From Candidatus Acetothermia bacterium (GTDB taxonomy: Bacteria; Bipolaricaulota; Bipolaricaulia; Bipolaricaulales; Bipolaricaulaceae), in assembly GCA_024653305.1 (NCBI GenBank), contig JANLFW010000012.1, positions 1-41,882 of the forward strand: DNA of 41,882 nucleotides, written 5' to 3'. Positions 38,311 to 41,882 of the stretch are shown in pieces. The notes beneath the pieces are model-generated. The model worked only from the letters and a program-made list of their open reading frames with translations, did not search any database and had not been told where the DNA came from. Both the position numbers and the translations under genes were made by a program. Each line of letters starts with the position of its first letter. The first letter of the stretch is position 1.

Positions 38311-40102
38311 CCTCGGCACCACCAACTCTTGTGCGGCTCTCGTGCGGGGAGGGCGGCCCGAAGTCCTTCTCAACGCGGAAGGAGAACGGATAACCCCCTC
38401 CGCCGTGGCGTTTACCGACACGGGCGAGGTCCTGGTGGGGCAACTGGCCAAACGGCAGGCGATCCTGAACCCGACCCGTACCGTGCTCTCCATCAAGCGC
38501 AAGATGGGCACGGACCATCGGGTCCGGATCACGGTGGACCGGGAGACCCGGGAGTACACCCCGGAGCAGATCTCCGCGTTCATCCTGCAGAAGATCGAGC
38601 GGGATGCGGAGGAGCTCCTGGGCACGAAGATCGAGAGGGCGGTGATCACCGTCCCCGCCTACTTCAACAACCTCCAGCGCCAGGCCACGAAAGACGCGGG
38701 CAAGATCGCGGGGCTGGAGGTGCTCCGGATCATCAACGAGCCCACCGCCGCCGCCTTGGCTTACGGCCTGGACAAGCAAGGGGAGCAGAAGATCCTGGTC
38801 TATGACCTCGGGGGCGGGACGTTCGACGTGTCCATCCTCGACATCGGGGAGGGGGTGTTCGAGGTGGTGGCCACCGACGGGGACACCCAGCTCGGCGGCG
38901 ACGACTTCGACCGCCGCATCATGGACTGGCTGGTCGACGAGTTCAGACAGGAGACGGGGATCGACCTGCGCGGGGACCCTTCGGCGATGCAACGGCTGCG
39001 GGATGCGGCCGAGCAGGCGAAGAAGGAGCTCTCCGGCCGCATGGAGGCCAGGATTTCGCTCCCGTACATCGCCGCCGACGCGCGCGGCCCCAAGCACCTC
39101 GAGCGGACCCTGACCCGCTCCAAGCTCGAGGCGATGATCGAGGACCTGCTCCTCAGGACGATGAAGATCGTGGACGCCGCATTGGCCGCGGCCAAGCTCA
39201 CCCCGAAGGACATCGATCAGGTGGTGCTGGTGGGCGGGTCCACCCGCATCCCCAAGGTCCAGGAACTGGTGGCGGACAAGTTCACCCGGGGCAAGATCAA
39301 CAAGGACATCAACCCCGACGAGGTGGTGGCGTTGGGCGCGGCGATCCAGGCCGCGGTCCTCTGTGGGGAGATGCAGTCCCTCGTGCTCCTGGACGTGACC
39401 CCGCTGACCCTATCCATCGAGACCCTGGGCGGGGTGGCGACCCCGATCATCGAGCGGAACACGACCATCCCCGTGGAGCGCACCCGCACGTTCACCACCG
39501 CCGAGGACTTCCAGACCCAGGTGGAGATCCACGTCGTCCAGGGGGAGCGGAAGATGGCCGCGGACAACAAGTCCCTGGGCCGGTTCCAGCTCACCGGCCT
39601 CCCTCCCGCCCCGCGGGGGGTACCCCAGATCGACGTCACGTTCGCCATCGACGCCGACGGCATCCTCAACGTGACGGCCAAGGACAAGGCCACCGGGAAG
39701 TCGGCATCGATCGTGATCAAGGAGACGTCGCGGCTCTCGGAGGCGGAGATCGAGCGGATGCGGAAAGAAGCGGAGGAGCACGCGGAAGAAGACCGGAAGC
39801 GCCTCGAGGAGGTGGAGGCCCGCAACCAGGCCGACGCCCTGATCTATTCGGTGGAGAAGGCCCTCTCGGAGCTCGGGGACAAGGTCCCTCAGGCCAAGCG
39901 GGCCGAGGTGGAGGCGGCGATCCGCGGGCTCAGGGAAAAGCTGGATGGCCGCGGCGATGCGGCGGCGATCCGGGTGGCGATGGAGGACCTGAAGAAGGCC
40001 GCCGGCGAGGTGGCCGCCGAGGCGTACCGCCAGGCGGCCAGCCCCGGCGGCGGGGGGCAAGAGCCGGGGAAGGGCGAGTACATCCGCTACGATAAGGAGT
40101 AG
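38273..40102 (+). CDS. dnaK: DnaK (Hsp70) chaperone
   Basis: A 609-residue Hsp70. Phosphate-1 motif [16 protein letters not shown] near residue 10, [49 protein letters not shown], then the linker [17 protein letters not shown] and the substrate-binding beta domain. The tail ends EYIRYDKE. Candidate starts are ATG 38273, ATG 38279 and GTG 38270; the AAGGGGG site does not settle it. Overlaps grpE; dnaJ follows after 2 bases. Confidence 0.98.
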   Translation: MEMETKEKVIGIDLGTTNSCAALVRGGRPEVLLNAEGERITPSAVAFTDTGEVLVGQLAKRQAILNPTRTVLSIKRKMGTDHRVRITVDRETREYTPEQISAFILQKIERDAEELLGTKIERAVITVPAYFNNLQRQATKDAGKIAGLEVLRIINEPTAAALAYGLDKQGEQKILVYDLGGGTFDVSILDIGEGVFEVVATDGDTQLGGDDFDRRIMDWLVDEFRQETGIDLRGDPSAMQRLRDAAEQAKKELSGRMEARISLPYIAADARGPKHLERTLTRSKLEAMIEDLLLRTMKIVDAALAAAKLTPKDIDQVVLVGGSTRIPKVQELVADKFTRGKINKDINPDEVVALGAAIQAAVLCGEMQSLVLLDVTPLTLSIETLGGVATPIIERNTTIPVERTRTFTTAEDFQTQVEIHVVQGERKMAADNKSLGRFQLTGLPPAPRGVPQIDVTFAIDADGILNVTAKDKATGKSASIVIKETSRLSEAEIERMRKEAEEHAEEDRKRLEEVEARNQADALIYSVEKALSELGDKVPQAKRAEVEAAIRGLREKLDGRGDAAAIRVAMEDLKKAAGEVAAEAYRQAASPGGGGQEPGKGEYIRYDKE

Positions 40103-40104
40103 CG

Positions 40105-41211
40105 TTGCCCGAGGACTACTACGAGATCCTCGGGGTCGGGCGCGACGCCTCCCCGGACGCCATCAAACGGGCATTCCGCCGCCTGGCCAAGCGGTACCAC
40201 CCCGATGCCTACCAGGGGGACAAGAAGGAGGCGGAACGGCGGTTCCGCAAGATCGCCGAGGCGTACGAGGTCCTGTCCGACCCGGAGAAGCGCGCTCAGT
40301 ACGACCGGTTCGGCCACGCTGGCCCGGAGCAGGGGTTCGACTTCGGTCCCGGCGACTTCCGGCGGGCCCGGCAAGCGTTCGAGGAGTTCTTCGGGCCCTC
40401 GGCGTTCGAGGACATCTTCAACCTGTTCTTCGGGGAGGGGCGGGCCGCCCGGGCCCGGACCTCCCGGGCCCAGCGGGGGGAGGACCTCGACTACCGGGTG
40501 CGCCTGACCCTGGAGGACACGGCGTTCGGGGCAAAACTCCGGGCCACCGTGCCCCGCTACGTGCGGTGCAGCCGGTGCGCGGGCACCGGCCTTGCCCCGG
40601 GCACGTCCCTCCACGCCTGCCCCACGTGCCAGGGCCGGGGACGCATCGAGTACCGGCAGGTCACGATGTTCGGGGCGTTCGTCAACGTGCGGGCGTGCCC
40701 GGAATGCGGGGGGATCGGGGAGCTTCCGGAGTCGCCGTGCGCCGCGTGCCGCGGCACCGGGCGGGTGAGGGAGCGCTCGGAGATCACGATCGAGGTCCCG
40801 CCGGGGGTGGAGGATGGGGCGAGGCTCCGCCTCCCCGCTCAAGGGAACGCCGGGATCGCCGGTGGCCCGGCTGGGGATCTGTACGTGACCGTGGAGATCC
40901 AGCCCCATCCCGTGTTCCGTCGCCAGGGGCAGGACCTGGTGGTCGAGGTCCCGGTCCATTACGGGCAGCTCGTGTTGGGGGGGAAGGTGAAGGTGCCCAC
41001 CCTGGAGGGGGAGGAGGAGCTGGCGATCCCGGCGGGAACTGCGCCGGACGCGGTCCTCACCGTGTCCGGCCGGGGGCTCCCCCACGGCCGCCGTCGGGGG
41101 GACCTCCTCGTGCACCTCAAGGTGGTGATCCCGAAAGGCCTTTCGGCGAGGCAACGTAAACTCCTGCGGGAATTCACCGAGGGACTTCCCCCTCCGAAAA
41201 AGCTTGGCTAG
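40105..41211 (+). CDS. dnaJ: DnaJ (Hsp40) co-chaperone
   Basis: A 368-residue type I DnaJ. J domain (1-70) with [12 protein letters not shown], the HPD triad in [10 protein letters not shown] and YDRFGHAG; a G/F region; four zinc motifs [24 protein letters not shown] and CAACRGTG (about 153-215); C-terminal substrate domains with [17 protein letters not shown] and GDLYVTVEI. The TTG start follows an AAGGAG that overlaps the dnaK stop. Last gene of the heat-shock operon; no clear terminator hairpin is seen after it. Confidence 0.97.
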   Translation: MPEDYYEILGVGRDASPDAIKRAFRRLAKRYHPDAYQGDKKEAERRFRKIAEAYEVLSDPEKRAQYDRFGHAGPEQGFDFGPGDFRRARQAFEEFFGPSAFEDIFNLFFGEGRAARARTSRAQRGEDLDYRVRLTLEDTAFGAKLRATVPRYVRCSRCAGTGLAPGTSLHACPTCQGRGRIEYRQVTMFGAFVNVRACPECGGIGELPESPCAACRGTGRVRERSEITIEVPPGVEDGARLRLPAQGNAGIAGGPAGDLYVTVEIQPHPVFRRQGQDLVVEVPVHYGQLVLGGKVKVPTLEGEEELAIPAGTAPDAVLTVSGRGLPHGRRRGDLLVHLKVVIPKGLSARQRKLLREFTEGLPPPKKLG

Positions 41212-41296
41212 GAGCGAAAAAACTCTTCTGCCTCTGCTGGTGTCAGGCCAGCACCCTAGGCCCAAGCGAACCCGTGACGGGTACCCTGCCCTCGGG

Positions 41297-41325
41297 TTGA
41301 CACCTATCCTCAGCTTTGCTATGCT
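41297..41325 (+). promoter_or_regulatory. strong promoter of the winged-helix regulator
   Basis: TTGACA (41297-41302), 17 bases, TATGCT (41320-41325); consensus -35, good -10. Start of transcription near 41332, inside the operator. Confidence 0.85.
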
Positions 41326-41327
41326 AT

Positions 41328-41349
41328 CACGTAACAACGTAGTTACGTG
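41328..41349 (+). promoter_or_regulatory. inverted-repeat operator at the transcription start
   Basis: CACGTAAC (41328-41335) and GTTACGTG (41342-41349) are perfect 8-base arms around a 6-base centre (AACGTA). The site begins 2 bases after the -10 box and ends just before the regulator ATG, a position expected for autorepression by the encoded winged-helix protein. Confidence 0.78.
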
Positions 41350-41352
41350 GAA

Positions 41353-41882
41353 ATGGGAGCGATGGAGGAGCTTGCCGAACTGGAGCTGGCCCTGCGGGAG
41401 GTTGCCGATCGTCTGGCCCGCCTCAGGACAAAGGGGGAAAGCCCCATGCCCCTCCTTTCCGTCACCGCCGCCGCGGGCGTTGAGCCCCTCCTTTTCCAAA
41501 TCCTCCAGGCCTTGGCCGGGGAGCTCAAGGAAGAAGGGGCGCGGGTCCTTGTCACCGGGGTCCACCGTGCTCCCCGAGGCCGGGTGAGCACTTGGTACGA
41601 GCTCTTCTCCAAGGAGGATGCCGAAAAGGTCCTTACGCCCGAACTCGTCCGTGCCTTGGAGGCGCTGGCGAGCCTGGAGCGCCTGCGGTTGATGCTCGCC
41701 TTGGTCTCGGGCCCTGCGGGATCGGCCGAGGTCATGGCCCAGTCCGGGCTCACCCAAGGCCAGTTCTACCATCACCTCCGCATCTTGGAGGGGAGCGGCA
41801 TGGTCCGAAGGAAAACGCGCGATGGATATGAGGCCACGCTCCATGGGGCATCCTCCCTGTTCACCCTCCTTGCCGCCGCGAG
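41353..41882 (+). CDS. ArsR-like winged-helix transcription regulator (3' end beyond window)
   Basis: An open frame from ATG 41353 (or 41362 in the same frame) runs off the window edge, giving at least 176 residues. The first 30 residues form an amphipathic helix; residues about 35-95 form an alpha/beta segment (MPLLSVTAAAGVEPLLFQIL, GARVLVTGVHRAPRG); a winged helix follows with LERLRLMLALVSGPAGSAEV, SGLTQGQFYHHLRILEGSGM and VRRKTRDGYEATLHG, typical of ArsR/HTH_20 repressors. It is directly preceded by a strong promoter with a palindromic operator, so autoregulation is likely. Ligand unknown. Confidence 0.8.
   Translation, partial: MGAMEELAELELALREVADRLARLRTKGESPMPLLSVTAAAGVEPLLFQILQALAGELKEEGARVLVTGVHRAPRGRVSTWYELFSKEDAEKVLTPELVRALEALASLERLRLMLALVSGPAGSAEVMAQSGLTQGQFYHHLRILEGSGMVRRKTRDGYEATLHGASSLFTLLAAA

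Noticed and set aside
41212-41290. Terminator after dnaJ
   Set aside because: TGCTGG/CCAGCA can pair with a 7-base loop, but no T run follows.
1-41882. tRNA, rRNA, insertion sequences or phage genes
   Set aside because: No cloverleaf with a TTCGA-type T-loop, rRNA core sequence, transposase, integrase or phage structural motif was seen by reading; a tRNAscan/Infernal run would be the decisive check.

Overview
The window is a GC-rich, gene-dense bacterial chromosome segment with frequent GTG/TTG starts, many 4-base start/stop overlaps and recognisable sigma70-type promoters (TTGACA-N17-TAGAAT and similar). It reads as a vertically inherited core/household region and not as a phage or plasmid. 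A diderm cell is suggested by a non-lipidated periplasmic substrate-binding protein, secreted proteins ending in an aromatic beta-barrel-like C-terminus, and an SLH-domain protein. The lineage cannot be fixed from the sequence. A deep-branching thermophile-type phylum (Bipolaricaulota-like, for example) would fit, but that is a guess.

Layout. 169-779 (minus) is a DUF433/DUF5615 toxin-antitoxin pair, followed by a gene-poor stretch that contains one isolated CRISPR-type repeat (1093-1129). 1225-4623 is a three-gene operon: a U32-peptidase-like protein, a glutamine synthetase family ligase and a P1/DmpA-type aminopeptidase. A VapB/VapC-like pair follows (4730-5477), then the remnant of an EamA transporter, a protein that is only the N-terminal half of GreA, and a small transaldolase (5520-7067, minus). 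7190-9964 is LemA / DUF2207 / second LemA-like protein. 10044-13122 is a complete polar amino-acid ABC importer. 13119-19098 (minus) is a tight operon of a NosD-DUF192 fusion, a HAD phosphatase, FtsZ carrying an extra N-terminal domain, a PKD protein and an M1-type lipoprotein peptidase. 19185-25045 holds a creatininase, a secreted protein of unknown function and a large multidomain subtilase. 25185-28756 (minus) has two paralogous secreted proteins with conserved Cys-Cys pairs and an SLH protein. 29110-33705 holds a sugar-phosphate isomerase, a FAD reductase and an O-antigen-ligase-like/TPR protein. 33903-41211 is secA and then hrcA-grpE-dnaK-dnaJ under a CIRCE element. The window ends inside a winged-helix regulator with a clear operator.

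A dispersed family of short palindromic repeats, in at least three sequence types that combine into mosaics, fills most intergenic gaps from 20.8 kb onward. It has also entered coding sequence: in frame in the P1 peptidase just before its predicted self-cleavage site, and as a C-terminal tail on the isomerase. The most unusual observations are the extra domain on FtsZ, the Cys-Cys protein pair, the repeat insertions in coding sequence, the stand-alone GreA N-terminal domain and the orphan CRISPR repeat.
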